The notes beneath the pieces are model-generated. The model ran no database searches, was not told the DNA's origin, and saw only the letters and a program-made list of their open reading frames with translations. A program made the position numbers and the translations under genes. DNA of 64,000 bases from Paenibacillus bouchesdurhonensis (GTDB taxonomy: Bacteria; Bacillota; Bacilli; Paenibacillales; Paenibacillaceae), in contig NZ_LT732548.1 in assembly GCF_900155685.1 (NCBI RefSeq), positions 1,018,134-1,082,133 on the forward strand. Reading direction: 5' to 3'. Below, piece by piece: positions 51,044-60,102 of this stretch (its first letter is position 1; every line of letters starts with the position of its first letter).

Positions 51044-51181
51044 TTGTCCGCTCTTAGTTCGTAGCTCTTTGGGGACGTACTTTGATTAGTGTTTTTGTGT
51101 TAAGGGTAAGAAATATTCACAACCACCCTTCAAAACAATGAATCCAAGTATTGATCTTGATAGAGAGCGAGGAGGATAACG

Positions 51182-51901
51182 ATGATCAAAGTGGTCACCG
51201 CTGAGGAACGCCATACTTCGGACAAAGGAGCAATTCATAGCGAATTCAGCTTCTCCTTTTCCGATTATGATGATCCGAGCAATGCTCATTTCGGTTGTTT
51301 GCTTGCTTTAAATGACAACGTTGTTCAGCCTGGTCAGGGATTGGCCCCTCATCCGCACCATGATCTTGAGATTGTCACATATGTAGTATCCGGTACGCTG
51401 CGCCATGAAGATGATCTCGGAAATAAGCAGGATCTGGCGGCGGGGAGTGTACAGGTAATGAGCGCCGGCGAGGGGATCCGTCATTCGGAGAGCAATCCTT
51501 CGGATACAGAGCGTGTGCGTTTTATCCAAATGTGGTTTCTGCCTGCGGAGAGAAATTTGAAGCCTGCATGGGCTAGCGGGTGGTTCCCTTGGCAGGAGCG
51601 TGAAGGGGGCTTGAAGCCTCTTGTAGCGCAGCAGCCTCCGAACGGCGGTCTGCGCATCAATCAGGATGTGCAGCTCTTTATTCCGAAATTGAATACCGGG
51701 GAAAAGCTGCCGATTCCTTCCCGCGGTGAGCGCCGAACGCATTTATTTATGCTTTCGGGTCACATTGATTTATACTGCGGCAAGCAGAAATTCTCGCTCC
51801 GTCCAGGCGATGCAGCCAGAATACGGAATGCCGAAGAATTGACCGTTCGCAGCACCGCCAGTGACGGTGCCGCCGAGTTTATACTGATCGATCTGCCTTA
51901 G
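51182..51901 (+). CDS. Pirin-family protein
   Basis: A 239-residue bicupin. The N-terminal cupin holds the metal ligands in PHPHHDLEIVTYVVSG and the conserved GSVQVMSAGEGIRHSE, as in YhhW-type pirins, some of which oxidise quercetin. The C-terminal half is the second cupin barrel. The physiological substrate is unknown. GAGGAGG precedes the ATG. A strong terminator follows. Confidence 0.9.
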   Translation: MIKVVTAEERHTSDKGAIHSEFSFSFSDYDDPSNAHFGCLLALNDNVVQPGQGLAPHPHHDLEIVTYVVSGTLRHEDDLGNKQDLAAGSVQVMSAGEGIRHSESNPSDTERVRFIQMWFLPAERNLKPAWASGWFPWQEREGGLKPLVAQQPPNGGLRINQDVQLFIPKLNTGEKLPIPSRGERRTHLFMLSGHIDLYCGKQKFSLRPGDAARIRNAEELTVRSTASDGAAEFILIDLP

Positions 51902-51929
51902 TGGCAGATTGCTTGGAGAAGGAAATTAA

Positions 51930-51987
51930 AAAGAGTCCAGCATCCCCGCTTCCTGGTTTTAGCCGGAGCGGGGGTTGGACTCTTTTC
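51930..51987. terminator. Bidirectional terminator between the pirin gene and DUF1128 gene
   Basis: AAAAGAGTCCA and TGGACTCTTTT form an outer 11-bp stem, with CCCCGCTTCC/GGAGCGGGG inside. Confidence 0.9.
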
Positions 51988-52008
51988 CTGTTCCGACAAG
52001 CGCCGAGA

Positions 52009-52236
52009 CTAATTGCCTCTAAGTTGGCCGAGTTCTTTGGCGAGTGCCTCCACTTCCGAAATGCTCAGGCGTTCCTTGCTCATGACGATTTCATAAACCT
52101 CCAGAATGTCTTCATAACGATCCACATGAAATGCCGAAGCCGACATGGCAGCCCCGGTCGCCATCCTTAATTTCGTCTTTATTGCTTCGATCATATATTC
52201 CACATTTTCCTGAGTTTTTTGAGTTAAATCTACCAT
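52009..52236 (-). CDS. DUF1128 / UPF0435 (YfkK-like) protein
   Basis: A 75-residue helical protein: KTQENVEYMIEAIKTKLRM, YEDILEVYEIVMSKERLSIS and EVEALAKELGQLR are the three blocks of the DUF1128 family found across Bacillales. No function is known. AGAGAGGATG precedes the ATG. Confidence 0.82.
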   Translation of the reverse strand: MVDLTQKTQENVEYMIEAIKTKLRMATGAAMSASAFHVDRYEDILEVYEIVMSKERLSISEVEALAKELGQLRGN

Positions 52237-52371
52237 GATCGTTCATCCTCTCTATAATGTGCTCGTTCTGGCTTCATTGTATTGTATCATGACAGCTCAT
52301 TCGGTTCTATGTTTTGCGGTGCATGCCCGGTTAGGGTACAATCAAAATACGTTTATACAGGGGGGATGAAG

Positions 52372-52911
52372 ATGAAGTTAAAGGGACAAGGGCTTCATAA
52401 TGATTCTGCCTTTCGCCAAAGGAAGCTGACAGGCGAGGAATTACCGCAATTTATGCATAGCATTCGCCAAAAGCATCCATTAGACAACGTTACTTTTTTA
52501 TGTATTGGGACAGATCGCTCCACAGGAGATTCGCTTGGCCCCATCGTCGGCACCCGATTGGAGGAGCTTGGTTTTCCTTCGATTGTAGGTTCGCTTCAGC
52601 ATCCCTGCGATGCCGATAATTTGGTGTTACGCATGAATACTATTCCTAAGGATCGTGTCGTTATAGCGATCGACGCTTGCTTGGGCATTCCGGCTTCGGT
52701 AGGCTCCTACATCGTATCCGGAAAGCCGCTGATTCCAGCAAAATCCGTGGGCGGCGGTTTGCCGGAGGCGGGACACTACAGCATTGCGGCCGTCGTAAAC
52801 GTAAAAGGCCCAAAGCCTTATTGGACCCTCGGAATGACTTCATTGTACCAGGTCATGCAAATGGCGGATGAAATCGTGCGTGCTGCAGTGAAGGGATTTC
52901 ATGGATCATAG
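52372..52911 (+). CDS. yyaC: YyaC-like spore protease-related protein
   Basis: A 179-residue protein of the YyaC family, related to the germination protease GPR fold. Diagnostic are FLCIGTDRSTGDSLGPIVGT, VIAIDACLG and KPLIPAKSVGGGLPEAGHYS. YyaC is found only in spore formers and is made in the forespore or mother cell; its activity is not established. The ATG at 52372 is preferred to that at 52366 and to earlier in-frame starts because AGGGGGG ends at 52364. Presence supports a sporulating Firmicute host. Confidence 0.88.
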   Translation: MKLKGQGLHNDSAFRQRKLTGEELPQFMHSIRQKHPLDNVTFLCIGTDRSTGDSLGPIVGTRLEELGFPSIVGSLQHPCDADNLVLRMNTIPKDRVVIAIDACLGIPASVGSYIVSGKPLIPAKSVGGGLPEAGHYSIAAVVNVKGPKPYWTLGMTSLYQVMQMADEIVRAAVKGFHGS

Positions 52912-53009
52912 GCTATGGCAGACTTCATTAATTAGCGGCAGCGTTTCAGAAGAGTAAAATTGGCTTAATTATATATATTCAATACATAGACAAGAAAGAA
53001 GGATGAACG

Positions 53010-53810
53010 ATGGAAAAGCTAACGATAAGCGGAACGACGCTTGCATATGAAGATCAGGGCAAGGGAGACGTTGTAGTGCTTTTACACGGTTACTGCGGTA
53101 GTTCGGCTTATTGGGAGCAAGTGATGCCGCTGCTAACGAAGCATTATCGCGTCATTGCTCCCGACCTGCGAGGACACGGTTTGTCTGATGCGCCGCTCGG
53201 TGCCTATACCCTGGAGCAAATGGCTGATGATGTTGTTGGCTTAATGAAGGAATTGTCGGTTGATAAATATACCCTGCTGGGCCATTCAATGGGCGGATAT
53301 GTTACATTGTCTCTGGCGCAGCGTTATGCAGGCAGCCTAAATGGGTTTGGCCTGATCCATTCAACGGCTTATCCGGACAGTGAGGAAGCCAAAGAGAAGA
53401 GACTGCAGGCGGTGTCGGTAATCGGTACCGAGGGGATTACCCCGTTCGTAGATGGACTAGTGCCGGGTTTGTTTGCACCTGCGAATACTGTTTCTCACGA
53501 AGCAGCTTTGGATCGTGTAAAAGAAATTGGCTACAGGACACCCCCGCAAGGGGCTTCTGGAGCAGCTCTGGCTATGCGTGAACGAATCGACCGCAGAGAT
53601 GTGCTATCCTCTACAACGCTGCCTGTACTGTTAGTGGCGGGAGAGGATGATGCTTTGATTCCGATTGAGCGGACATTTACGACGGAAGGCAGTAATGTTA
53701 CGAAGGCGGTCATTAAAGGAGCCGGGCATATGAGTATGTATGAGGGTCCTGAACAGCTGGCCGTCGTCATTAATGATTTTCTACGCCAAATCGATAAAGA
53801 AGAGGAATAA
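53010..53810 (+). CDS. Alpha/beta hydrolase
   Basis: A 266-residue alpha/beta-hydrolase-fold enzyme. The oxyanion motif VLLHGYCGSSAYW, nucleophile elbow GHSMGGYV, acidic residue in LLVAGEDDALIP and catalytic His in IKGAGHMSMYEGPE are all in place and in the right order. The substrate is unknown; esterases, haloperoxidases and BioH/MhpC-type hydrolases share this layout. GAAGGATGAACG precedes the ATG. Probably monocistronic. Confidence 0.9.
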   Translation: MEKLTISGTTLAYEDQGKGDVVVLLHGYCGSSAYWEQVMPLLTKHYRVIAPDLRGHGLSDAPLGAYTLEQMADDVVGLMKELSVDKYTLLGHSMGGYVTLSLAQRYAGSLNGFGLIHSTAYPDSEEAKEKRLQAVSVIGTEGITPFVDGLVPGLFAPANTVSHEAALDRVKEIGYRTPPQGASGAALAMRERIDRRDVLSSTTLPVLLVAGEDDALIPIERTFTTEGSNVTKAVIKGAGHMSMYEGPEQLAVVINDFLRQIDKEEE

Positions 53811-53856
53811 GATTTCAGACAGATATTTTGGATGGCCATGAGGACGAATATCCAAA

Positions 53857-53905
53857 GCAAGCATCTAGAGCAAGCATCCAGGCAAGCATCCAGGCAAGCA
53901 TCCAG
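53857..53905. repeat. Four tandem 12-base repeats
   Basis: GCAAGCATCCAG occurs three times back to back at 53870-53905, preceded by a variant unit (GCAAGCATCTAG) at 53857-53868. It lies in the gap between the hydrolase gene and the next terminator and is not coding. Confidence 0.85.
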
Positions 53906-53956
53906 AGTGGGTGTCGAGAATAAGTATTCAATGCGGGTATCCTGAACTATATAAAT

Positions 53957-53991
53957 AGCCGGACGTCTCCTGAGAGAATCCGGCTTTATTT
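53957..53991 (+). terminator. Terminator after the hydrolase gene
   Basis: AGCCGGA (53957-53963) and TCCGGCT (53979-53985), followed by TTATTTG. Confidence 0.75.
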
Positions 53992-54138
53992 GCGTCTGCA
54001 ATGCGATGTTTCCTTGCGCCGAATGTAATGATTCAAGCGGCGGAAGCTGGAAATGGGGAGCGAAATCATATAAAATCGGTCTCTATACAGTTAATTTTTT
54101 GGATAAGTAAATGAAGAGATTGGAAGGGGGCTGTGCGC

Positions 54139-54786
54139 ATGTTCCGAAAAGATTATCTCGTCCGGGCCATCGAAGAGATTACAGAAGCGCTCGGTACTAT
54201 CTTTGGCTTGAAGCAGCAGAAGAAGCATCCCGAAGCTCTGCAGGAGCTTGAAGATTTGTTTAGAATCCAGTTCCGTTTGAATTCCCTACTGCTCGGCACG
54301 CTGTCGCCCAAGGACATTACAGAGTTGTTTCGCAGCGGCGGAATCATTGAGGCGGATAAGCTGCAAACTTTGGCTCGCCTGCTAAGGGAGGAAGCGGATG
54401 TTATTCTGGATAGCGGCGATGAGAATGAAGGCAGAATACGGCAGCATAAAGCGCTCCATTTATTTCTGGTGGCTGGGCAGCATGGCGCTGACCCGTCCTT
54501 ATGGCAATTAGATGAGGAAATCTCCAGTCTCTTGGCTCAACTCAAAGGCCATCCTCTTCATCCGGATACGGAACGGCTGGTATTTAGCTTTGCTGAGGAG
54601 AAAGGCAGATATGCTCAGGCCGAAGATGCCTTGTACCGCCTAATCGATCAGCAAGCGATGGGCGTGCAAGAAGGCATTTCCTTTTACGAACGTTTGGCAA
54701 GCGTAGATCCGCAGGATCTGGTCGAAGGCGGGCTATCTGCGGCCGAGGTGCAGGAGGGGCTTGTTGAACTGCGTCATCGCTTGTAA
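54139..54786 (+). CDS. DUF6483-type protein
   Basis: A 215-residue protein, probably all-helical: FRKDYLVRAIEEITEALGTI and QQKKHPEALQELEDLFRIQF open it, and a TPR-like segment with ALHLFLVAGQHG and YAQAEDALYRLIDQ closes it. It matches the uncharacterised DUF6483 family of Firmicutes. AAGGGGG precedes the ATG at 54139. The methyltransferase gene follows after 63 bases. Confidence 0.7.
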   Translation: MFRKDYLVRAIEEITEALGTIFGLKQQKKHPEALQELEDLFRIQFRLNSLLLGTLSPKDITELFRSGGIIEADKLQTLARLLREEADVILDSGDENEGRIRQHKALHLFLVAGQHGADPSLWQLDEEISSLLAQLKGHPLHPDTERLVFSFAEEKGRYAQAEDALYRLIDQQAMGVQEGISFYERLASVDPQDLVEGGLSAAEVQEGLVELRHRL

Positions 54787-54849
54787 AATGACATAATTAC
54801 CGATAAGGTAGAACAATTATTCGAATAGTGAAAGAGAGTTGTCTAAATT

Positions 54850-56016
54850 ATGGAGTCTTTGCGGAATCTAGTCCATCAACTGGCGGAAGAAGGCATCTTG
54901 ATCTCTGCTACGCTCAGTCAGCGCCGCAAAGCGGGGGACACTGGCTATACCAAAGTGGTCGTGAAGCCCGTGGAACTGAAGAAGAGCCTGTATTATCAAT
55001 TGGCGTATCACTATGCCAATAAGGTTACTCATGAGAATATCGAAGCTTCTTTATTCGAGGAACGGATAATGGCGATGTTTGAAGAGACGTTCCGGCAGGG
55101 GCTGTTATGTACTGTAGATGCCGACTACCAGGTGTTGATCAGCAAGAAATATAAAGTGTCGATTCTTAAGAAGTCTCCTTCTAAGAAGCCCAGTGCCCTG
55201 TCGCATAATCGGCAGAAGCAGTACATCTTGGAAGAGGGAACACCGGTACCGTTCTTGGTGGAGCTCGGGATTATGAATGCGGACGGGAAAGTGTTCGCAA
55301 AAAAATACGATAAGTTTCGACAGATCAATCGTTTCCTGGAGATGGTGCAGGATGCTATCCCCCATCTTCCCGAGGATCGTCCGCTAACGATCGTCGATTT
55401 CGGCTGCGGCAAATCATATTTAACATTCGCACTGTATCACTATCTGACAGTCCAACAACGCCGGGAGCTGAACATCGTCGGGCTTGACTTGAAAGCCGAC
55501 GTGATCGAGCATTGCGGGACGTTGGCACGTAATTTAAACTATGATCAACTGCGCTTCCTCGTCGGCGATATCGCCGATTATGACGAATTAAGCCAGGTAG
55601 ATATGGTTGTCACCTTGCATGCATGCGATACGGCGACAGATGCTGCGTTGGAGAAGGCGGTGCGTTGGGGGGCATCCGTCATTCTATCCGTGCCTTGCTG
55701 TCAGCATGAGCTGTTTAAGCAGGTGGACAGCCCTGTACTTGAGCCGCTGCTGTCGCATGGCATTCTCAAGGAACGCTTCTCGGCGCTGGCTACGGATGCG
55801 ATCCGAGCCAAGCTATTGGATTTGCTCGGTTATAAGACGCAGTTGCTTGAGTTCATCGATATGGAGCATACGCCGAAGAATATTTTGATTCGTGCTGTAA
55901 AATCGTCTGGTGCTGATAAAGAGCGGTTGTGGCAGGAATATACCGCTTTTCGCGATTTTCTGAGCGCTGATCCTTACCTGGAGAGAGCGTGCCGGGACTT
56001 GCTGCCTCAAGGCTAA
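54850..56016 (+). CDS. SAM-dependent methyltransferase (Methyltransf_32-like)
   Basis: A 388-residue protein. The N-terminal ~170 residues are a basic domain unknown to me; the C-terminal part is a class I methyltransferase with the SAM-binding GxGxG-like VDFGCGKSYLTFALYHYL, acidic NIVGLDLKADVIEHC and LHACDTATDAAL with SVPCCQHEL, the markers of the Methyltransf_32 (GSTCD-like) group, which is often linked to RNA or protein modification. The target is unknown. The ATG at 54850 has only a weak purine-rich stretch in front. Confidence 0.8.
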   Translation: MESLRNLVHQLAEEGILISATLSQRRKAGDTGYTKVVVKPVELKKSLYYQLAYHYANKVTHENIEASLFEERIMAMFEETFRQGLLCTVDADYQVLISKKYKVSILKKSPSKKPSALSHNRQKQYILEEGTPVPFLVELGIMNADGKVFAKKYDKFRQINRFLEMVQDAIPHLPEDRPLTIVDFGCGKSYLTFALYHYLTVQQRRELNIVGLDLKADVIEHCGTLARNLNYDQLRFLVGDIADYDELSQVDMVVTLHACDTATDAALEKAVRWGASVILSVPCCQHELFKQVDSPVLEPLLSHGILKERFSALATDAIRAKLLDLLGYKTQLLEFIDMEHTPKNILIRAVKSSGADKERLWQEYTAFRDFLSADPYLERACRDLLPQG

Positions 56017-56081
56017 TGCCCCCAGGAGCTAAGTGATTAGACAAGACTGCTTCGGTTTGCGTAGTTTGAAGTGATCATGTG

Positions 56082-56112
56082 AGGTCAACACTTAAAGTGT
56101 TGGCCTTTTTTA
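56082..56112 (+). terminator. Terminator after the methyltransferase gene
   Basis: AGGTCAACACTT and AAGTGTTGGCCT form a 12-bp stem (one G-U pair), followed by TTTTT. Confidence 0.9.
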
Positions 56113-56202
56113 TGAGAAAGCACACCCTGTGGTGTTATAACTGTTTATACCTAAGGAACAGACTAACTGTAATTTGTTGTAATTAAAATCGGAAATCTGC
56201 AA

Positions 56203-56292
56203 ATGGATAACAAATTAGCTGTATTCGTAGTAACAAAAATGGGATTTCAAGATGAGCCAGATGGAAATTTCTATTTTAAGCCCATGAAATGA
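56203..56292 (+). CDS. Possible 29-residue ORF in the gap before the ligase gene
   Basis: An ATG-started frame (MDNKLAVFVVTKMGF... to KPMK) in an otherwise empty 340-base gap. Only GGAAA precedes it, and no similarity was recognised; it could be the remnant of a larger gene. The rest of the gap (56113-56454) is A/T-rich without further features. Confidence 0.25.
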   Translation: MDNKLAVFVVTKMGFQDEPDGNFYFKPMK

Positions 56293-56454
56293 AGCTAAAT
56301 CGGCAATCTGTCTTAATCCATGAACAATAGATACATGAATTCCAATTAAATCTAGTTAGTTATAGCATTGTTCCAGGGCGCTGACGGATGTTCCGATGCG
56401 AATCGTGTTACGTGAACCTGAACAGGTGTTGAATTTGTGAAAAAGGGGAACAGC

Positions 56455-58977
56455 ATGCACGAGATAAGTGAGAGAAGGACAGAAGCAATCGAAATTTGGG
56501 CAAGAGCGGCCGGAGTAAGGGCGCAGTTGTCGGCGCTTTTGGCATTCATCTGCACACTGACAGGTGGCGTTGTTTGCTTGAACCGTGGATTGTATTTTGC
56601 TGATACGCTGCTTTCTTGGGGACTAATGCTGACAGGCATTATGATAACAGTACTGGTATTAATGGGAAATGCGGTGTGTGGATCGGGGGTAAGCGGGAGG
56701 CATTTGGATGAAAGCCGATTGGTCTATAAAAGACAGCTCAAACACAGCTTAATTTTCGGCTGGCCGTTCTCGATAGCTGCGTTCTATGCAGCCCATCTTG
56801 CCTTCACTCCCTTGTCCCAGCAGGCTACTGGGGAGGCTCTGCTTAAGTGGAGCTTTTACGGCTGCTTTGGCCTGCTTATTTATTACGCTGGACGATGTAT
56901 CAAGGGCAGAAAGGCTCTTGATACGGGCTGGTGCTTTCTTGGATTACTGCTTAGCATAACGGCTTTAGCATCTGTGTATGGGTTGTTTCCTTATCCTGGG
57001 GCCATTCTTCGGACAGAGCAGATCGCTTTATCCGCCAATGGGGCACGATTAGGCGGGCTGCTGCAATATCCGAATGCCCTCGGAGCCGTGATGGGGGTAT
57101 TCCTCTTGGAGCGGCTGATGTATATTGCCCGGATATCGGCCGCAGATTTTAATTGTCAACGAAGATGGGAAATATATGCGGCGGTAAGCAGCTCTTATAT
57201 TTATTTGGTGTGTCTTTTGCTGACGGAGTCGCGTGGAGCTTACATAGCGGTTGCAGCCGCTTGGTTGGTCGGTCTTTTCCAGCTTCAAGGAGCTGACCGC
57301 TATCGTTATGCGAGGCAAAGCGGAGTGCTGCTTCTCTGTGGATCAGCAACTGCTGGTCAATTGTTTTCCGCCCTGCTTGCTCCGCCATTGCTTCCTGGAC
57401 TACTCATTTTCGTTATCATGATGTATGCAGCAGTGGCCGTCGTTCAGCATATTGCTCGTCCTAGAACTCGCTGGATAGCAGCTCAGCATCTGACTGGCCA
57501 TGTGACTCGTTGGATGGCAGCCCGGTTCTTTGCTGGATTTGGAACTTGTCGAATAAAAGCCCTGCGCCTGACAGAATCAAGGGATCGTTGGCTTGCCGCT
57601 AGCAGCATTCTGCTGACGGTGATTTTTCTTGTGGCCTTCTGGAGCGATAGCCCGTTTGAGCGGATGAAATCATTCGCTACAGCTTCTGCCCGCTTTCTTA
57701 TGTACCGCGATGCCTGGAGCCTGTTTCTCACCTCTCCTTGGTTTGGACAAGGAGGCGGAACATGGGAAGTGATGTATCGAGCCATCCAGGGCACCCCTTA
57801 CGTCGGGGGAGAAGTGCATAGCGGTTATATGAATATCCTCTTGGAGATCGGTCTGGCCGGGTTGGTGGTCTTGCTGCTTTGGTTCATCGTTATCGGTGTT
57901 GTTCTAGTTCGCTTGCGCAGCCGTATGTGGCCATCATGCCTAGTAGTTCTTCTCCACAGCGCAATTGATTTTGATATGAGCTATGGCCTGATTTGGTTGC
58001 TAATGATTTGGATGGTCTGCTCCGGCATATCGCAACTGCCTGAATTGTCGCCGACCTCTGCGCAGCCGCAACATTCTGAACTGTCCTTGCAAACTATACA
58101 AACTGTACAACATGAACGACACGTACAACATGAACAACATGAACAACACGTACAACGTGTATTGCCTTTAAGTCCCAAACTATCTGTACAAACTGCACCA
58201 TCCAAACAATACACGCACTCCAAACAAAGCAAACAATTCCTACAACCCGTAAGACTTATACAGCTTATAAAACCTATACAATCCGTAGAGCTAAGTCAAA
58301 ACGTACAACCTGCACTGGCTGCGCGAACTACTCAGCCAATGACTCAGCGTTTGCGATACAGCTGCGCTCCTATTGTCATGGCCGTATTGCTGATGCTTGT
58401 TGCTCTGCTGGGGATACAGCATGCGGTTAGCCTAGCATGGGAGCAGCGGGCGTTGGCTGCGGCGGCATTGGGCAGAGCTGAGGAGGCTAGAGCCAATCTG
58501 GAACAGTCGCTAGCCATCTACCCTGCCAGAACGTCAGCTCGGCTGCAGTTGGCTGGTTTGTCCGATTCTCCGGGATTGGTCAAAATGCTGCAGCGAGGGC
58601 TAGCTTACGATCGGGCCGATCCCGAACTATGGGCAGCCCTGGGACGAGCCTTTTCAAGCTCGCGTCCAGTGGAGGCTGTTGCGGCATGGGAGCATGCCGT
58701 AAAGCTTGATCCTTTTAGCAGGAAGAGGCAGACGGAGGCAATAAGGAATCTTGTTTCCCTTGTCCGCCAGCTGCAGCAAGAGCATCGTCCGCAAGAGGCT
58801 ATAGCTGCAGCTCTGTCAGGATACAAGCTGTATGCTCGTTACGACGAGCTGGCCAATAAGCTCGCTATAGCAATGAACCAACGTAATGATCGGCGCTTTG
58901 TAGTGACTGCGGAAGCAAAATACCTCGGGCACGAACTGGGAGAGTATGTCTTCCGTTACCCTCCCAGTCATCGTTAA
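56455..58977 (+). CDS. O-antigen-ligase-like membrane protein with TPR tail
   Basis: An 840-residue protein. Residues ~20-545 hold a dozen membrane helices with the Wzy/WaaL-type segment AWSLFLTSPWFGQGGGTWEV and VHSGYMNILLEIGLAGLVVL, the marks of O-antigen ligases and polymerases. From ~555 a Gln/His-rich low-complexity stretch (HERHVQHEQHEQHVQRV and more) of about 90 residues leads to one more helix and a C-terminal TPR-like region (AEEARANLEQSLAIYPARTS, EAVAAWEHAVKLDPF). Related proteins attach or polymerise glycans on the cell surface; teichuronic or exopolysaccharide roles are possible, but no other glycan genes are nearby. Start at 56455 follows AAAGGGG. Confidence 0.8.
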   Translation: MHEISERRTEAIEIWARAAGVRAQLSALLAFICTLTGGVVCLNRGLYFADTLLSWGLMLTGIMITVLVLMGNAVCGSGVSGRHLDESRLVYKRQLKHSLIFGWPFSIAAFYAAHLAFTPLSQQATGEALLKWSFYGCFGLLIYYAGRCIKGRKALDTGWCFLGLLLSITALASVYGLFPYPGAILRTEQIALSANGARLGGLLQYPNALGAVMGVFLLERLMYIARISAADFNCQRRWEIYAAVSSSYIYLVCLLLTESRGAYIAVAAAWLVGLFQLQGADRYRYARQSGVLLLCGSATAGQLFSALLAPPLLPGLLIFVIMMYAAVAVVQHIARPRTRWIAAQHLTGHVTRWMAARFFAGFGTCRIKALRLTESRDRWLAASSILLTVIFLVAFWSDSPFERMKSFATASARFLMYRDAWSLFLTSPWFGQGGGTWEVMYRAIQGTPYVGGEVHSGYMNILLEIGLAGLVVLLLWFIVIGVVLVRLRSRMWPSCLVVLLHSAIDFDMSYGLIWLLMIWMVCSGISQLPELSPTSAQPQHSELSLQTIQTVQHERHVQHEQHEQHVQRVLPLSPKLSVQTAPSKQYTHSKQSKQFLQPVRLIQLIKPIQSVELSQNVQPALAARTTQPMTQRLRYSCAPIVMAVLLMLVALLGIQHAVSLAWEQRALAAAALGRAEEARANLEQSLAIYPARTSARLQLAGLSDSPGLVKMLQRGLAYDRADPELWAALGRAFSSSRPVEAVAAWEHAVKLDPFSRKRQTEAIRNLVSLVRQLQQEHRPQEAIAAALSGYKLYARYDELANKLAIAMNQRNDRRFVVTAEAKYLGHELGEYVFRYPPSHR

Positions 58978-59276
58978 CCGCCAAAAGCTGCTCGAAACGC
59001 TTTGCACAAAGCTTCGCGGTCAAGGCACCATAGCTCGGCGAGCTCAGGCCCGACCTCGTCGTCCCACCAATCCGCAAGCAGCTTGCGGTTGCTGCTGTTC
59101 TCGCCGATCCAGAGCAGGTTGGCAATCACTTTATTGTAGTAAAGCTCCTCTCCTTTTTTGAGCTGATCCTCGGGAATGTATGTGCCAAGCCGTTTGATCG
59201 CTCGGTATAATTCCTTGCTGCAGCCCCGGCGGATTTTGCGCGGCGTTGGAAGAGCGGCTTGATGCTTGCCGTGCAT
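58974..59276 (-). CDS. Small basic protein of unknown function, 100 residues
   Basis: A basic protein (PTPRKIRRGCSKELYRAIKR) followed by a conserved-looking helical part (LGTYIPEDQLKKGEELYYNK, then KLLADWWDDEVGPELAELW, ending EALCKAFRAAFGG). Similar Paenibacillus proteins are sometimes labelled dehydrogenase without evidence; no catalytic motif is seen. The start is unsure: the ATG with complement ending at 59276 lies 17 bases after AGGAGG, so a CTG start nine bases upstream is possible. Its stop overlaps the ligase gene end by four bases on the opposite strand. Confidence 0.6.
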   Translation of the reverse strand: MHGKHQAALPTPRKIRRGCSKELYRAIKRLGTYIPEDQLKKGEELYYNKVIANLLWIGENSSNRKLLADWWDDEVGPELAELWCLDREALCKAFRAAFGG

Positions 59277-59486
59277 TTTGTCCAGATTGATCGCCTCCTT
59301 TACAACAGCATATGCGCGCTGAACAGGGCAGGATACAGCAGAACATGCCGTTGCCGAGCATGCGTTGTCGTGGCGAAAGCTACTGCGCTGCATACTGCTG
59401 TGCTGAACGTGGCCTAACTAGAAGGCATGTCTTAGGCTATGGTAGAATAGATTGGAAGTAAGAAGATTTTGAGGAGAGGACGAGTC

Positions 59487-60101
59487 GTGGAATGGTTGTC
59501 AAATGTAATCGGAGCATTGTTTGAATGGATACAGCAGCTAGGGTATTTTGGCATTATGCTGGGGCTAATGATCGAGGTCATACCGAGTGAGATCGTACTT
59601 GCCTACGGGGGCTATCTCGTGTATACGGAGCGCATTAGTTTCATTGGGGCGGTTATATTCGGCGTGATCGGCGGCGTAATTGCCCAGCTGTTTGTGTATT
59701 GGATCGGACGATACGGAGGACGGCCCATTTTGGAGCGATTCGGCAAGTATATTTTGATCCAAAAAAAGCATATCGACTTATCCGAGGCCTGGTTTTTAAA
59801 ATACGGATCAGGGGTTATTTTTACCGCTCGATTTATCCCGGTGGTCAGACATGCTATTTCAATTCCGGCTGGCATGGCTAAGATGCCTGTGAGCAAATTT
59901 CTGTGGCTGACAACTCTTGCAGTCATTCCATGGTCGATACTGTTTGTCTATTTAGGCATGGTGTTGGGAGAACAGTGGCAAGCGATCGATGAGAAGGCAG
60001 GGCCGTATATTATGCCGATTTTGCTTGTCGCCCTTGCACTGCTGATTGGGTATTTCATCGTAAAATGGTACGGAGTGAACAAAAGGAAAGGAGAGGCTTG
60101 A
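59487..60101 (+). CDS. DedA-family membrane protein
   Basis: A 204-residue DedA-family protein with about five membrane segments. Markers are GYFGIMLGLMIEVIPSEIVL, the re-entrant loop with ARFIPVVRHAISIPAGMAKM (conserved Arg, Pro and Gly), and GRYGGRPILERFGKY. Members are thought to flip undecaprenyl phosphate or phosphatidylethanolamine; the acid residue in the first segment (E in MIEVIPSE) is present. Start GTG at 59487 with GAGGAGAGGA upstream; the in-frame TTG at 59469 lacks support. The thioredoxin-like gene begins right after the stop. Confidence 0.88.
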   Translation: MEWLSNVIGALFEWIQQLGYFGIMLGLMIEVIPSEIVLAYGGYLVYTERISFIGAVIFGVIGGVIAQLFVYWIGRYGGRPILERFGKYILIQKKHIDLSEAWFLKYGSGVIFTARFIPVVRHAISIPAGMAKMPVSKFLWLTTLAVIPWSILFVYLGMVLGEQWQAIDEKAGPYIMPILLVALALLIGYFIVKWYGVNKRKGEA

Positions 60102-60102
60102 T

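Noticed and set aside
52312..52345. SigF/SigG promoter in front of yyaC
   Set aside because: A GGGTACAAT element resembles a forespore -10 box, but no matching -35 box was found at the right distance.
53531..54001. 156-codon minus-strand frame with Asp-Ala-Cys-Leu repeats
   Set aside because: The repeats are only the translation of the 12-base DNA repeat, and the rest is antisense to the hydrolase gene.
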